Shown piece after piece: positions 1 to 8,372 of a stretch of 44,141 nt of DNA (its first letter is position 1; each line of letters starts with the position of its first letter). The notes below the pieces were generated by a model. That model was not told the DNA's origin. It made no database searches and saw nothing but the letters and a program-made list of their open reading frames with translations. Made by a program: the position numbers and the translations under genes. The stretch comes from Oceanospirillaceae bacterium (lineage in GTDB: Bacteria; Pseudomonadota; Gammaproteobacteria; Pseudomonadales; Oceanobacteraceae). The stretch spans positions 14,898-59,038 of the forward strand of contig PBNY01000012.1 in the NCBI GenBank assembly GCA_002723385.1, read 5' to 3'.

Positions 1-147
1 CTGCCCAACCCAAAATCCGTTACGACATTTCAACCGTCGGGGTCTATACCGCTCTGCCTAACCCAAAATCCCTTACGACATTTCAACCGTCGGGTCTATA
101 CCGCTCTGCCCAGACCAAAATCCGTTACGACATTTCAACCGTAGGGG
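1..147. repeat. Tandem repeat array, ~52-bp unit, truncated by window edge
   Basis: Three consecutive copies of a unit starting CTGCC(C/T)A are visible: 1-53, 54-105 and 106 to about 147. Copies 1 and 2 differ by two substitutions and one G. Copy 3 keeps the first ~41 bases and then diverges. All share the core TTACGACATTTCAACCGT. A short CGAC/GTCG inverted repeat lies in the core of copies 1 and 2. The array is outside any convincing gene, downstream of the ferredoxin reductase stop codon, and may extend to the left of the window. Function unknown. Confidence 0.85.
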
Positions 148-167
148 GCGGGTCCCACCCCGCCCCT
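143..167 (-). terminator. GC-rich imperfect hairpin after the P450 operon
   Basis: Two 11-base arms, AGGGGGCGGGT and ACCCCGCCCCT, flank a CCC loop; they pair except for two central mismatches. The hairpin begins 14 bp beyond the ferredoxin reductase stop codon, a position suited to ending the minus-strand P450 operon. There is no T-run after it on the minus strand, so an intrinsic terminator is not proven. Confidence 0.35.
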
Positions 168-181
168 GACTGTTGATCCGC

Positions 182-1540
182 TCAGGACGGTATCAGGCTT
201 TTCAATTTCCGACTTTCGTCCGCCAGATCTTGAAGAGATGGACATGCTCCCGCCTCAATCAGCTTGCGTGCCTGCATATGATCCGCCGGTTTGTTCACCG
301 AATGAACCGCAATCAGTTTGCCTTGCTTGAGATAACAGCGAGAAAACTTGCCACTGGCCATCTCACCGCGCAACACGCATTGATCGTAACCTTCAAACAG
401 CCCTGCCATCTGCAATTTGATGTCGTATTGATCCGACCAGAACCAGGGCAGGTTGCGGTATTCGGGCTTGGCCATGGCTTCTCCAGCGGATTCCGAGGTG
501 GTCTGAGATGCCCTGGCAATGATCTCGGCGATCAGCTTGGCCTGGTCCACCGCATTTTGAACCGACTCCAGTCTCATCAGAGGTTCGGCTGAGCCAGCTG
601 CTGCTGACCAGCAGGTCGGAGCCACCACCAGATCACCAGCGGCAAACACATCCGGCTGGCTGGTTTCACAATGGCTATTCACCAGAATGCCTTCCGGCTG
701 TTGCCGTTCCGGTTGACCGCACTCCAATCCAGCGGCCTGCGCCAGTGAGGTATCCATCACCACCCCAATACCTGCGACCAGCAGGTCTGCAGGAATCTGA
801 TCACCGTCGCTCAGTTCCACCGCTGAGACGCTGCCTTCAGTACCAATAATCGCTGTTGGCACCACGCCAAAACGGAAGACCACACCCTGTTGCTGGTGCT
901 GATCCAACATGTATTCCGCCAGTTCCTGATCCACCGCGTTGTTCATTAAACGCTGGCTACGGACCAGAACGGTTACTTTTTTGCCCAGTTTGCGAGCCGT
1001 TGCGGCAAACTCCAGAGCAATAAAACTGCTGCCGACCACCACCACCTGCTCGCTATTCGGCAGTTGGTTTTGCAACTGTCTGATGTCGGTCAGAGATTTC
1101 ACGTAGCCGATACCATCCAGATCTGCGCCAGCACAATCCAGTTTTCTGAGGGTTGCTCCAGGCGCCAACACCAACCAGCGGTAGACCAGGGTTTCGCCCG
1201 TGCTGAGTTCGACCTGCCGACGCTCGGTATCAATCGCGGTCGCCCGAGTACTGTTGAGCAACTGAATCTGTTGATCGTCGAACCAGTTGGCTGCACGGAA
1301 CCACAATGCCTCCTCTCCCGCAGGACTGAGCAAATGCCCCTTGGACAGAGGCGGACGCTGATACGGCAAATCCGGCTCGGCATTCACCAGTGTAATCTGT
1401 CCTTGATAGCCATTTCGGCGCAAAGAATCGACACACTGAAAACCGGCATGACCGGCTCCCACAACGACGACACCGTGAGCACTATCAATGCCATCAACAC
1501 CGATAGCTTGCTCTGACGCCACTTGGGCGGCGGAGGTCAT
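182..1540 (-). CDS. NAD(P)H-dependent ferredoxin reductase (FAD pyridine nucleotide-disulfide oxidoreductase family)
   Basis: 452 aa flavoprotein expected to pass electrons from NAD(P)H to the [2Fe-2S] ferredoxin encoded just upstream. The N-terminal FAD dinucleotide-binding motif GAGHAG is at residues 28-33, the YQRPPLSKG signature of BphA4/putidaredoxin-reductase-like enzymes at 60-68, and the second FAD motif VFAAGDL at 298-304. The central NAD-binding Rossmann fold (about 166-180) reads VGSSFIALE: the usual GxGxxG keeps only its first Gly, the others being Ser and Ala, a form I associate with AIF-like reductases. Its ATG overlaps the ferredoxin TAA by one base (TAATG), so translation is probably coupled. 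Length is somewhat above the usual ~410 aa because of a ~22-residue N-terminal extension and a longer C-terminus. The assignment as the P450 partner is inferred from the operon. Confidence 0.9.
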   Translation of the reverse strand: MTSAAQVASEQAIGVDGIDSAHGVVVVGAGHAGFQCVDSLRRNGYQGQITLVNAEPDLPYQRPPLSKGHLLSPAGEEALWFRAANWFDDQQIQLLNSTRATAIDTERRQVELSTGETLVYRWLVLAPGATLRKLDCAGADLDGIGYVKSLTDIRQLQNQLPNSEQVVVVGSSFIALEFAATARKLGKKVTVLVRSQRLMNNAVDQELAEYMLDQHQQQGVVFRFGVVPTAIIGTEGSVSAVELSDGDQIPADLLVAGIGVVMDTSLAQAAGLECGQPERQQPEGILVNSHCETSQPDVFAAGDLVVAPTCWSAAAGSAEPLMRLESVQNAVDQAKLIAEIIARASQTTSESAGEAMAKPEYRNLPWFWSDQYDIKLQMAGLFEGYDQCVLRGEMASGKFSRCYLKQGKLIAVHSVNKPADHMQARKLIEAGACPSLQDLADESRKLKSLIPS

Positions 1541-1863
1541 TAACCCTGCTCCTCGGGCATATGCACAACAATACCGTCGAGTTCAGCAGTCATTTTGATC
1601 TGACAGCTCAGACGACTATTGTCTTTACGCTCAGACGCTGTGTCTTCCAACATTTCGTCTTCGTTTTCAGACATTGCTGGTACCTTGCTTACCCAAGCAT
1701 CGTCCACATAACAATGGCAGGTCGCACAAGCGCAAGAGCCGCTGCACTCCCCCTCAATGCCTTCGATGCCATTCATTACGGCACCTTGCATCAGAGTCAT
1801 TCCTTCGGCCAGTTCCAGCTTCGTGGCCTGGCCCTGAAAATCTACATAAGTCACGGTTGGCAT
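1540..1863 (-). CDS. [2Fe-2S] ferredoxin, adrenodoxin/putidaredoxin type
   Basis: 107 aa soluble electron carrier. The cluster ligands C40, C46, C49 and C87 follow the adrenodoxin spacing C-x5-C-x2-C-x37-C; two extra cysteines (C44, C51) lie inside the cluster loop. An acidic stretch around residues 66-78 resembles the partner-docking helix of this family. The start is the ATG at 1863 (MPTVTYVDF); an upstream in-frame start at 1890 would add nine residues not typical of the family. It lies between the P450 gene (62 bp gap) and the reductase gene (1 base overlap). With them it makes a complete class I P450 electron chain: NAD(P)H, FAD reductase, ferredoxin, P450. Confidence 0.93.
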   Translation of the reverse strand: MPTVTYVDFQGQATKLELAEGMTLMQGAVMNGIEGIEGECSGSCACATCHCYVDDAWVSKVPAMSENEDEMLEDTASERKDNSRLSCQIKMTAELDGIVVHMPEEQG

Positions 1864-1925
1864 GATTGAATCTCCAAAAAAAGTGAGCAACCTGGCTGCG
1901 CACCAACGCAGCCAGGGTTCCGCTG

Positions 1926-3089
1926 TCAGCGAGTGGAAACCAGTAACGACAGAGGACTACGGAAAGTCGACGACGGCATCCATCTCAGATCCTGATCAAC
2001 AGCACCGATGTTCGGGAACTGTGTCAGCACTTCTTCTACCGCCACCTTACAAGCTAAACGCGCAATGGCGGTTCCCAAACAAGCGTGTACACCGCCACCA
2101 AAACCAAGATGTCCCTTGGGATTACGGCTGACGTCATAGACGTCTGGATTCGGGAACTGGCGTTCATCCCGGTTACCAGAGCCATACGCAAGGCAGACAA
2201 AATCACCTGGTTTCATGGTCTGGCCATGCAGAGTGACTTCCTTCTGCACACAACGGCGGAAACGCTGAGCCGAGGTGTTGAAACGCAGGCTCTCTTCAAT
2301 CGCCGCTGGAATCTTGGACGGATCAGCCACTAAGGCGTCACGTGCTTCTGGATGATCAGTGATGTTTTTCATCAACATGGTCATGTAACCAGACAGCGAC
2401 TCGATACCCGCCATGATCAGCGTCGTTACAGTCAACTGAATTTCACGATCCAGCAGTTTCTCGCCATCAATTTCTGAGGTGATAAAACCACTCAACAAAT
2501 CCTCACCAGGATTTTGTTTACGTTTCGCCACCAACTTGTCGGTGTAATCCACCATCCACTCATAAGCGGCCAGGTGTTCAGGCCCCTTGGTGCGGGTTTC
2601 AGGATCCGACTGCACCATCAATACGGCTTTCTGACGCACAATTTCCTGGTCTTCTGCGGGCAGAGCGAACAGGTAAACGATCAAATCCAGTGTGTAACGG
2701 GCCGAAAACTCGGATACAAAATCAAACTGATCTTTATCCGCTACCGCTTGCAAGTGTGCCTTGGCCGCCTGTCTTGCTGGCTCCATCACGTGATCCAGAG
2801 CGCGTTTGGTCACGGCTTTCTGAATCAGCGCACGCAAACGGTCGTGACGTGGGGGATCTGTTGTGCCCAGCGTGGCCCCCGCACGGTTGGGAAGTTCGGT
2901 CATCAGGTTGCCCTGCGCCGATGAATAGGTCTCCCAATCGTTCAACGCGGTGACGATATCCTCGTACCGGGACAGCACCCACATGTTCGCTTCTTCACTC
3001 CAGAACAGGGGGTGCTCATCTCGCAGTACCTGATAAAAAGGAAATGGATTGGCGTCCACTTCCGGAGAAAACGGGTCAAACTTGAACAT
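1926..3089 (-). CDS. Cytochrome P450 (bacterial class I)
   Basis: 387 aa soluble heme-thiolate monooxygenase. Visible landmarks: heme loop FGGGVHACLG with the thiolate ligand C337, the ExxR pair E266/R269, and the I-helix segment AGIES at 227-231. In most P450s the oxygen-activating pair is Asp/Glu-Thr; here it is Glu230-Ser231. The start is set at the ATG at 3089 (MFKFDPFSP) because GGAGG lies nine bases ahead; the in-frame ATG at 3098 directly abuts that GGAGG, and longer forms add a non-family extension. First gene of a three-gene operon with ferredoxin and reductase. The CYP family and substrate are not recognisable to me; hydroxylation of a hydrophobic substrate (alkane, terpene, fatty acid or steroid) is plausible but unproven. 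Confidence 0.93.
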   Translation of the reverse strand: MFKFDPFSPEVDANPFPFYQVLRDEHPLFWSEEANMWVLSRYEDIVTALNDWETYSSAQGNLMTELPNRAGATLGTTDPPRHDRLRALIQKAVTKRALDHVMEPARQAAKAHLQAVADKDQFDFVSEFSARYTLDLIVYLFALPAEDQEIVRQKAVLMVQSDPETRTKGPEHLAAYEWMVDYTDKLVAKRKQNPGEDLLSGFITSEIDGEKLLDREIQLTVTTLIMAGIESLSGYMTMLMKNITDHPEARDALVADPSKIPAAIEESLRFNTSAQRFRRCVQKEVTLHGQTMKPGDFVCLAYGSGNRDERQFPNPDVYDVSRNPKGHLGFGGGVHACLGTAIARLACKVAVEEVLTQFPNIGAVDQDLRWMPSSTFRSPLSLLVSTR

Positions 3090-3106
3090 CCGTTTCATCC
3101 TCCAGG

Positions 3107-3131
3107 TTGTCGTTATTGTTTTGTCGTTATT
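3107..3131 (-). repeat. 11-bp direct repeats in the P450 leader
   Basis: On the minus strand AATAACGACAA occurs twice with 14-bp periodicity (3121-3131 and 3107-3117), immediately upstream of the P450 ribosome binding site. Evenly phased direct repeats here could be a regulator site or a leader RNA element. No regulator is encoded next to the operon, so its control is unknown. Confidence 0.55.
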
Positions 3132-3313
3132 AGTGCTTGGTACGGGGGCTAGTGTAGGAAGATGCAAACAGAGGAATAAGGGACGATCAGATCAAGGGCT
3201 GGTACTATTTTTTCACCCCGTCAGACTGATTGACCCATGTCAAAAGAATGAACGGTATATGACGTGGCCGGAATTGGTACTTTTCGTTCAATGAGTGATC
3301 CGTGAACACACCA

Positions 3314-3727
3314 CTAGCGTCTGTACCAGATGCGCTCCGGTGGCTGTTCCAGCTGCCATTCCACGTAATCTTCCGGCGGGTGATCAATATCGATGACGTG
3401 CTGAGCCGCAAAAGGAATCTCGGCTCCAAAGCAGAGGTAGGTGTCGTCCTGATCGGGTTTCAGACAGGCTGGCTGAAAATCGAGAATGCCGATGTACTTG
3501 TCATCGACCACTTCCGCAACAATCACAAAGCCACGCTCCCATTCGACTCTCTGTTCACCTTTTTCATCTTCCAGTGCGATTTCCAGAATGATGCGGACGG
3601 CGTCCCCCGGCTTGAGCGAGGTTCTGGTGCTGAGAGAAGGTATCTCTCCGGTGAGGGGAAGACCGGGATGAGCCAGCTCGGCGTCGCGCAGCTGCCAGCA
3701 GTCTTCGTTTATGCAAGCGAATTGCAT
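3314..3727 (-). CDS. Hypothetical protein, possibly DUF2314-like
   Basis: 137 aa, no signal peptide or membrane segment, acidic overall. A very good ribosome binding site (AAGGAGG, five bases before the ATG at 3727) supports it as a real gene. The central part, with a GFVIVAEVVDDKYIGIL segment near residue 80 and a C-terminal W-rich tail (YVEWQLEQPPERIWYRR), weakly resembles the layout of DUF2314-type proteins, in which a similar strand pair is followed by a GDE-like turn. I do not claim that family firmly. It lies 134 bp downstream of the hydroxylase reading frame end at 3862, and 224 bp upstream of the P450 start, in the same orientation as both, so it may be the last gene of the iron cluster or an independent gene. 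Confidence 0.7.
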   Translation of the reverse strand: MQFACINEDCWQLRDAELAHPGLPLTGEIPSLSTRTSLKPGDAVRIILEIALEDEKGEQRVEWERGFVIVAEVVDDKYIGILDFQPACLKPDQDDTYLCFGAEIPFAAQHVIDIDHPPEDYVEWQLEQPPERIWYRR

Positions 3728-3964
3728 CTATCCTCCTTGATATCGGCGGAACAGGGTCGGCGAGTCGCAGTGCATTCAATGCTCAGGCCGCAGTGAAACC
3801 TGTCCGTCTGGAAACAGAATCAACGACTCAAATCAGATGTCCCGGAAAGTTAGTTCAGAAATCAGCGACTCGCTACTTTCTGACCCTGTTCATCGATGAT
3901 CAATTCCCCATCTTCCTTCGCAAAGGGACCTTGTGGCCATTGTTCCATCATGCCAAGCACAGAA

Positions 3965-4867
3965 TCACAGGCCGAATTTATCAACGTTCTGACCCCTGGC
4001 GGGAAGCCACGACCGTCCGATCCGGTCCCATATCGCCAGACAGGTGCCAAAGTTTTTATCGTAATGCTCCACCGCAGCACTGTGATGAATCTGGTGTTGT
4101 GCCGGGCTGATAAACCAACGCTCAAAACGGCCAAATGTCAGCCAGATGGGAGTGTGGCGCAGGTTCGCCCCCAGCGCGTTAAACAGAAACCCGAGGCAAT
4201 CCACACCGAGGATTTCCCAGCCATGAAGCTGGCCGCCAAACAGATACAGAAATACGCCACTGACCAACCCGAACACCATCAGCCCGCGCAGGTAGTAGAG
4301 AGACATTTCTACCGGATGCACCCGGTGTACAGTGACAGGCGTCAGATTGGTGGCACTGTGATGGACGGTATGAAACCGCCACAGGAAGGGAGACACATGC
4401 ATCCAGCGATGCAGGGCAAAGCGGCTGAAGTCTTCGGCAACAAAAAACACCAACGTATAACCGGCACCGATCCAGAACAGGCTCCAGTTCAGCTCCGGCG
4501 CATCGCCAAACGTGGTTTGCAAGGCCGAGCCGACCACAATGGTTGCCGCCAAATGACTGCCCAGCAACGGCACCAGCAGCAGCCCCCGAATCAGACTGTT
4601 GGCAGTCAGCCAGCCAACATCTTCTGCGGTAGAACGCTGCCACCAGTAACGCCGGTTAAACAGCGCCTTGAGTTGACCTTTGAGATCGAACCTGCGTCGT
4701 TGACAGGTCACCACCAGTGACGCCAGTATCAGCGCCGACAGCAGAAATCCCCAGAACAGCCGTCGTCCAGACTCCTGCACGTAATGAGCCGGAGCCAGCA
4801 GGGCATTCCAGACAGCAACAACGTCTATCCATTCAGCGATATTCAGTTCGATCATGCCCTCAATCAC
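3965..4867 (-). CDS. Fatty acid hydroxylase / sterol desaturase superfamily membrane protein, probable 3' frameshift
   Basis: 300 aa as read, with several membrane segments and the histidine boxes of the di-iron hydroxylase superfamily: FALHRWMH near residue 158, FHTVHH near 171, and HQIHH with a following EHYDKNFG near 245-262. Such enzymes hydroxylate or desaturate lipids at the membrane. The frame stops at 3965 after DKFGL. Removing one T at the CTGTGATT junction would continue FGLDSVLGMMEQWPQGPF and on to a stop at 3862, giving about 334 aa with a protein-like tail. A sequencing error, a real frameshift or a divergent C-terminus are all possible. The start is taken as GTG at 4867; ATG at 4855 is the alternative. 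Only 21 bp separate it from the TonB receptor gene upstream, so they are probably co-transcribed. Confidence 0.82.
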   Translation of the reverse strand: MIEGMIELNIAEWIDVVAVWNALLAPAHYVQESGRRLFWGFLLSALILASLVVTCQRRRFDLKGQLKALFNRRYWWQRSTAEDVGWLTANSLIRGLLLVPLLGSHLAATIVVGSALQTTFGDAPELNWSLFWIGAGYTLVFFVAEDFSRFALHRWMHVSPFLWRFHTVHHSATNLTPVTVHRVHPVEMSLYYLRGLMVFGLVSGVFLYLFGGQLHGWEILGVDCLGFLFNALGANLRHTPIWLTFGRFERWFISPAQHQIHHSAAVEHYDKNFGTCLAIWDRIGRSWLPARGQNVDKFGL

Positions 4868-4888
4868 TGTCGACTCTTTTGTGCGTGA

Positions 4889-7069
4889 TTAGAAACGATA
4901 CACGGCACGCAGACGCACGGTACGAGGCTTGTTCGGACGCGCGCCGAACGGACGACGAGATACCACCGCCTTGCGGTCAGTGAGGTTGTCTACATTCAGT
5001 TGCAGTCGCAAGGCATCATTCACTTCCCAACCGGCGGCAGCATCTAACGTTGTGTAGGCATCGGTATGAATATCAGACTCTACAGAGCCACTACCCGCCA
5101 CATCCCGCATAGCACTTTGATAGTTGGCAGAGAGTTGCGTATCCCAATTCCATGCCTTTAAACCAGCACTGATATAGGCAATATGCTTGGGTAAATAAGG
5201 TAATGCATCACCCTTATCCACTTCTCCCCACTGTGAGAAAGTCGAGGAGAAGCTACTTTGAAACTCGGATTCCGTATACGTATAAGACAGGTTAACTGGC
5301 ATGGAAATCATGTCTGTGATTTCCAAATCCATATCACCGCTGACTTCTACCCCGGTTACAATCACATTACCGCCATTAAATTCCTCACCCGCTGCACAAC
5401 CTGGATCACTGACACGACAACGCCCCAGCAAATTGTCGTAGTCGCTGTAGAAGCCGATAGCATCCAGATACATCAGCTCGTTCGTATAACGAACACCGTA
5501 TTCCAGATTCACACTTTCTTCCGGATCAACGTCACTTCCCGCAGAGGGCGCTGCTGGAGAAAAACCTTTATTGGCACCAGCCAACAGATCCAACTGATCG
5601 GTTGCCTGCCAATAAACACCAATGCCTGGAATCAGAACTGCCTGAGACTTGCTACTGGTCTCACCAGTCAATTTGTCGTCAACCTCCCCCTCTATACGCT
5701 CGTAACGAGTGCCTATCGTCACCGTCCAGTCATGCCACTGCATCTCATCTTCCAAGAAGACAGCGATGGCATTGGTACTGGCTTCGTTGCGGGTTTTGCT
5801 TCCATGATCCACACCATCATTGATCAAATCCCCGCTCTGCATCAGGTATCCGGCTTCTTTATGATTGCGTTCAACCCAATCGTAGTGATAGCGCACACCA
5901 ACCAGCCATTGATGCTCAATATCGCCTGTTTGTACCCAGCTACTGAATACACTTTGAACACCGTAAGAACCGTATTGGCGGTCATTATTAGTGATATCCA
6001 GAGTATCTTCAGCTCTGCCAACTTCAGAATCACGTTCACCACGAAGAATACCCAATTCCCGTACGAACACATCGGAATAAGTCAGTACATCCGATACCGA
6101 AACACCAGCTTGGAAACCATCCAGTTTGTTCCAAGAGCGGTCAAACTCATTCCAATAAAGCTTGGTGTTCAGAGAGCTGATATCGCTTAATTCAATTTTG
6201 TGTTCTACATGAACTTGTCGGTGTTCAGATTCAAAGCGGTCATCCTGACTGGCTGCATAACGACGATATGGGTCGTCGTTGAAGTCCTCTTCGGTCAATC
6301 CAAGATAGGTTTCATCCGATTCTTCATCAGCAAAACCCAGCTTAACAGTCAGTAACTGTTCTAACTCTCCTCCCAAGCGCCATTGCACCTTGGTGTTAAA
6401 GTCATTGCGAACAAATCCTGTGTCTCCGCCACCATCCAAATCTTTAAAGCCCGTAGCGCTGTACTGCAAGGCATCTACCCAATACCCCATCGTATCGGTA
6501 TGGTCTTCGTGCAACAGTCTATATTTGCGGTATCCCCAAGAACCCAGGCTGACATCCACCAGCGTTTCTGGCTCCCAGCTGACGGGACGAGTGGCGAAGT
6601 TGATCGCACCACCCACAGTATGCGGACCATGACGCACCGACGAAGGCCCTTTCACTACTTCCACCGCACTCATGCGATTGATGTTCGGTAAGTAGTACGC
6701 CGCTGGAGCGGTATAAGGAGCCGGAGCGATCAGCACACCGTCTTCCATCAGGGTGACTTTCTGACTGCGTTCAGACGTAGCGCCACGCAAGCCAATGTTA
6801 GGCCGCAAACCGAACCCGTCTTCCTGGCGCAAATACACACCGGGTAGCTGTCCTATCACCTGATTCAGGTCGGTGGAGTCCAGCTTGTCCAGATCGTACT
6901 GGCCTAACATTTGAGCAGAGCCCCCCAGAGTGCGGATATTGTCTACCCCTCCGGTTACCAGCACCTCTTCAATCAGACCAAACTCTTCGGTCTCTGCCCA
7001 GACGCTATGTAAAGTAACGCCAACACCCGCCGCCACGAGCAGAGCTTGGCGCAATGCATTGATTTTCAT
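4889..7069 (-). CDS. TonB-dependent receptor, FecA-like (ferric citrate type)
   Basis: 726 aa outer-membrane receptor. It has a signal peptide (MKINALRQALLVAAGVGVTLHSVWA), a TonB-box-like IEEVLVTGG, a plug domain (about 45-175) with IGLRGATSERSQKVTLMEDG and the APYTAPAAYYLPNINRM stretch characteristic of FecA-type plugs, then a 22-strand barrel ending in an aromatic Phe (RAVYRF). The start is the ATG at 7069, with AAGGAAA eight bases ahead; longer forms overlap the upstream gene without an RBS. It lies 10 bp after the imelysin-like gene, so the two form an operon. The substrate is inferred to be a ferric chelate such as citrate; the paired imelysin protein and the upstream Fur-like site support iron. 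No FecR/FecI regulators are present, unlike the E. coli fec locus. Confidence 0.92.
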   Translation of the reverse strand: MKINALRQALLVAAGVGVTLHSVWAETEEFGLIEEVLVTGGVDNIRTLGGSAQMLGQYDLDKLDSTDLNQVIGQLPGVYLRQEDGFGLRPNIGLRGATSERSQKVTLMEDGVLIAPAPYTAPAAYYLPNINRMSAVEVVKGPSSVRHGPHTVGGAINFATRPVSWEPETLVDVSLGSWGYRKYRLLHEDHTDTMGYWVDALQYSATGFKDLDGGGDTGFVRNDFNTKVQWRLGGELEQLLTVKLGFADEESDETYLGLTEEDFNDDPYRRYAASQDDRFESEHRQVHVEHKIELSDISSLNTKLYWNEFDRSWNKLDGFQAGVSVSDVLTYSDVFVRELGILRGERDSEVGRAEDTLDITNNDRQYGSYGVQSVFSSWVQTGDIEHQWLVGVRYHYDWVERNHKEAGYLMQSGDLINDGVDHGSKTRNEASTNAIAVFLEDEMQWHDWTVTIGTRYERIEGEVDDKLTGETSSKSQAVLIPGIGVYWQATDQLDLLAGANKGFSPAAPSAGSDVDPEESVNLEYGVRYTNELMYLDAIGFYSDYDNLLGRCRVSDPGCAAGEEFNGGNVIVTGVEVSGDMDLEITDMISMPVNLSYTYTESEFQSSFSSTFSQWGEVDKGDALPYLPKHIAYISAGLKAWNWDTQLSANYQSAMRDVAGSGSVESDIHTDAYTTLDAAAGWEVNDALRLQLNVDNLTDRKAVVSRRPFGARPNKPRTVRLRAVYRF

Positions 7070-7079
7070 AGCCGTTTCC

Positions 7080-8279
7080 TTAGTCATTATCCGATTGTGC
7101 ACGATCAGGCAGATCGACATTCACTGCCGCCACAAAACCAACTTTCAGATCATCGGTGATGCGTTTCATAAAGCCGTATAAACGACAGGCAGCTAAATCG
7201 CTGTCTGCATCCGGGTTGGTAAAAGCATTGGTACACTGACTTTCCGCATCGGCGGAATCAATGGCATTGGCCTGAGCCAGCAGGCTACTATTCATGCTAT
7301 CGATCAGATTGATCGCAGCAGTGGCGTTATCAGTCAGACGAGTTGCCAGATCAGGCACTCCAGCGTGTCGAATCAGGTCTCCCAGAGATGAGCCTTCGTG
7401 TTCAATTAATCGGCTAAAACCCACCAAATTATTGCGAATATTTGCGAGTGAATACTCACTTTCTGGCGATTCAATCTGTTCCGGACAAGAGAATTCACTA
7501 CAAGCATCACTGATGCCCAAAGGCAAGCCCAACTTAAGATCTTTTACGACAACATCAAGATAAAAGACTGAGTCAGATAAAAGTTCAAGATTGCTACCAG
7601 CGGTGGCCGGATTGAGGAATTCCGAGCGGTAATTGTCGCCGTCAATCGACCAGCTTGTATGGATTGTTTCAGCAGCGCTACGAATATCGTTGGCAACCAC
7701 CTGAGCGTATTCGCAACGCCACTGCTTGCGCTGTTGCTCGGTACGGTCGTTCCAGTCGTCCAATACCGAAATTTGGCTAGGGCAGGTATGCGTCAAGTCA
7801 TCTTTAAACAATACGTATTCAATGGCTTCCAGGCCACGTTGATTATTGGATCGCGTTGCAATATCAAATTCTTCCTGGCGCGACAACACAACCACCTGAT
7901 CAACACCACAGCTGTCCAAAGCGGTACTACCAAAAGAAGAAATGCGTTTTCCTAAAGCCTCATCATTATCAGCGATGGGGCCAAGGCGATGGATTTCTGC
8001 TTGTTGCCATTGATCCACCAGGCCACGCCACGAACTCTGGGCAGCTTCCCGCCCGGAAGCCTCATTACCGGTTCCAATTGCGTTACAGTACTGAGCCAGA
8101 GGACCGTCCTCGGCAGAAAATAGTTCCGCCTGAGTTGCCAGTTGCTGATACCCAGGTAAGATAATTTTGTCAGTCGTGTCAACAAGAAGGCGAGTCACAT
8201 CGAATTCATTGCTGTTTTTTTCTCCCCCGCAACCGGAAAAAACGCCTGCGAAGACCAAAAAGAGAAAGGAGGTTTTCAT
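7080..8279 (-). CDS. Imelysin-family (M75/IPPA-like) lipoprotein
   Basis: 399 aa. A short signal sequence with lipobox FSGC (C17) predicts a lipoprotein in the periplasmic space or on the outer membrane. The imelysin signature is visible as RGLEAIEYVLF at 148-158; the usual GxHxxE motif is altered, with Glu151 where His is expected, as in IPPA-type members. The helical repeat segments WRGLVDQWQQAEIHRLGP (84-101) and LYGFMKRITDDLKVGF near the C-terminus fit the family. Imelysin proteins are linked to iron uptake (IrpA, EfeO-related) though peptidase activity is doubtful. Start: ATG at 8279, giving a clean lipobox; the extension upstream is discarded. Its ribosome binding site (AAGG) falls inside a hairpin at 8284-8305. 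It is followed 10 bp later by the FecA-like receptor. Confidence 0.88.
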   Translation of the reverse strand: MKTSFLFLVFAGVFSGCGGEKNSNEFDVTRLLVDTTDKIILPGYQQLATQAELFSAEDGPLAQYCNAIGTGNEASGREAAQSSWRGLVDQWQQAEIHRLGPIADNDEALGKRISSFGSTALDSCGVDQVVVLSRQEEFDIATRSNNQRGLEAIEYVLFKDDLTHTCPSQISVLDDWNDRTEQQRKQWRCEYAQVVANDIRSAAETIHTSWSIDGDNYRSEFLNPATAGSNLELLSDSVFYLDVVVKDLKLGLPLGISDACSEFSCPEQIESPESEYSLANIRNNLVGFSRLIEHEGSSLGDLIRHAGVPDLATRLTDNATAAINLIDSMNSSLLAQANAIDSADAESQCTNAFTNPDADSDLAACRLYGFMKRITDDLKVGFVAAVNVDLPDRAQSDND

Positions 8280-8283
8280 TCGA

Positions 8284-8305
8284 GTCTGCCTTGGGCGCCC
8301 GAGAC
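8284..8305 (-). promoter_or_regulatory. Palindrome over the imelysin gene ribosome binding site
   Basis: GTCT/AGAC outer arms enclose the perfect 8-bp palindrome GGGCGCCC (8293-8300), with the only Shine-Dalgarno-like AAGG lying in the unpaired part. It sits between the terminator at 8345-8372 and the ATG at 8279. It could be an mRNA structure limiting translation or a protein operator; neither is shown. Confidence 0.4.
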
Positions 8306-8344
8306 AAACCGTATTGATAGTCATGTGCAATTACTCCAAAGACG

Positions 8345-8372
8345 AAAAAAGGCGCTCCAGGCGCTTTTTTTT
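8345..8372. terminator. Bidirectional intrinsic terminator between DUF4856 and imelysin genes
   Basis: A-run, GCGC, five-base loop, GCGC, T-run: on the minus strand the stem (with one bulged C) is followed by six T; on the plus strand by eight. It begins 38 bp after the DUF4856 stop codon and ends 66 bp before the imelysin start. It should stop most DUF4856 transcripts and lower expression of the two downstream genes unless they have their own promoter. Confidence 0.8.

Noticed and set aside
1-147. Repeats as integron attC sites, because GCCCAAC and GCCTAAC fit the RYYYAAC core
   Set aside because: Only one core orientation is present, there is no matching GTTRRRY partner within the unit, and no integrase or cassettes are seen.
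3090-3167. Longer P450 N-terminus
   Set aside because: The extension lacks family similarity and the GGAGG site fits the downstream ATG.
3948-4134. Separate small gene at the end of the hydroxylase
   Set aside because: No ribosome binding site lies before the possible starts; a frameshifted hydroxylase tail explains the readable frame better.
5258-6190. 310-codon plus-strand frame opposite the FecA-like receptor
   Set aside because: The minus-strand protein is unmistakable; the opposite frame shows no domain.
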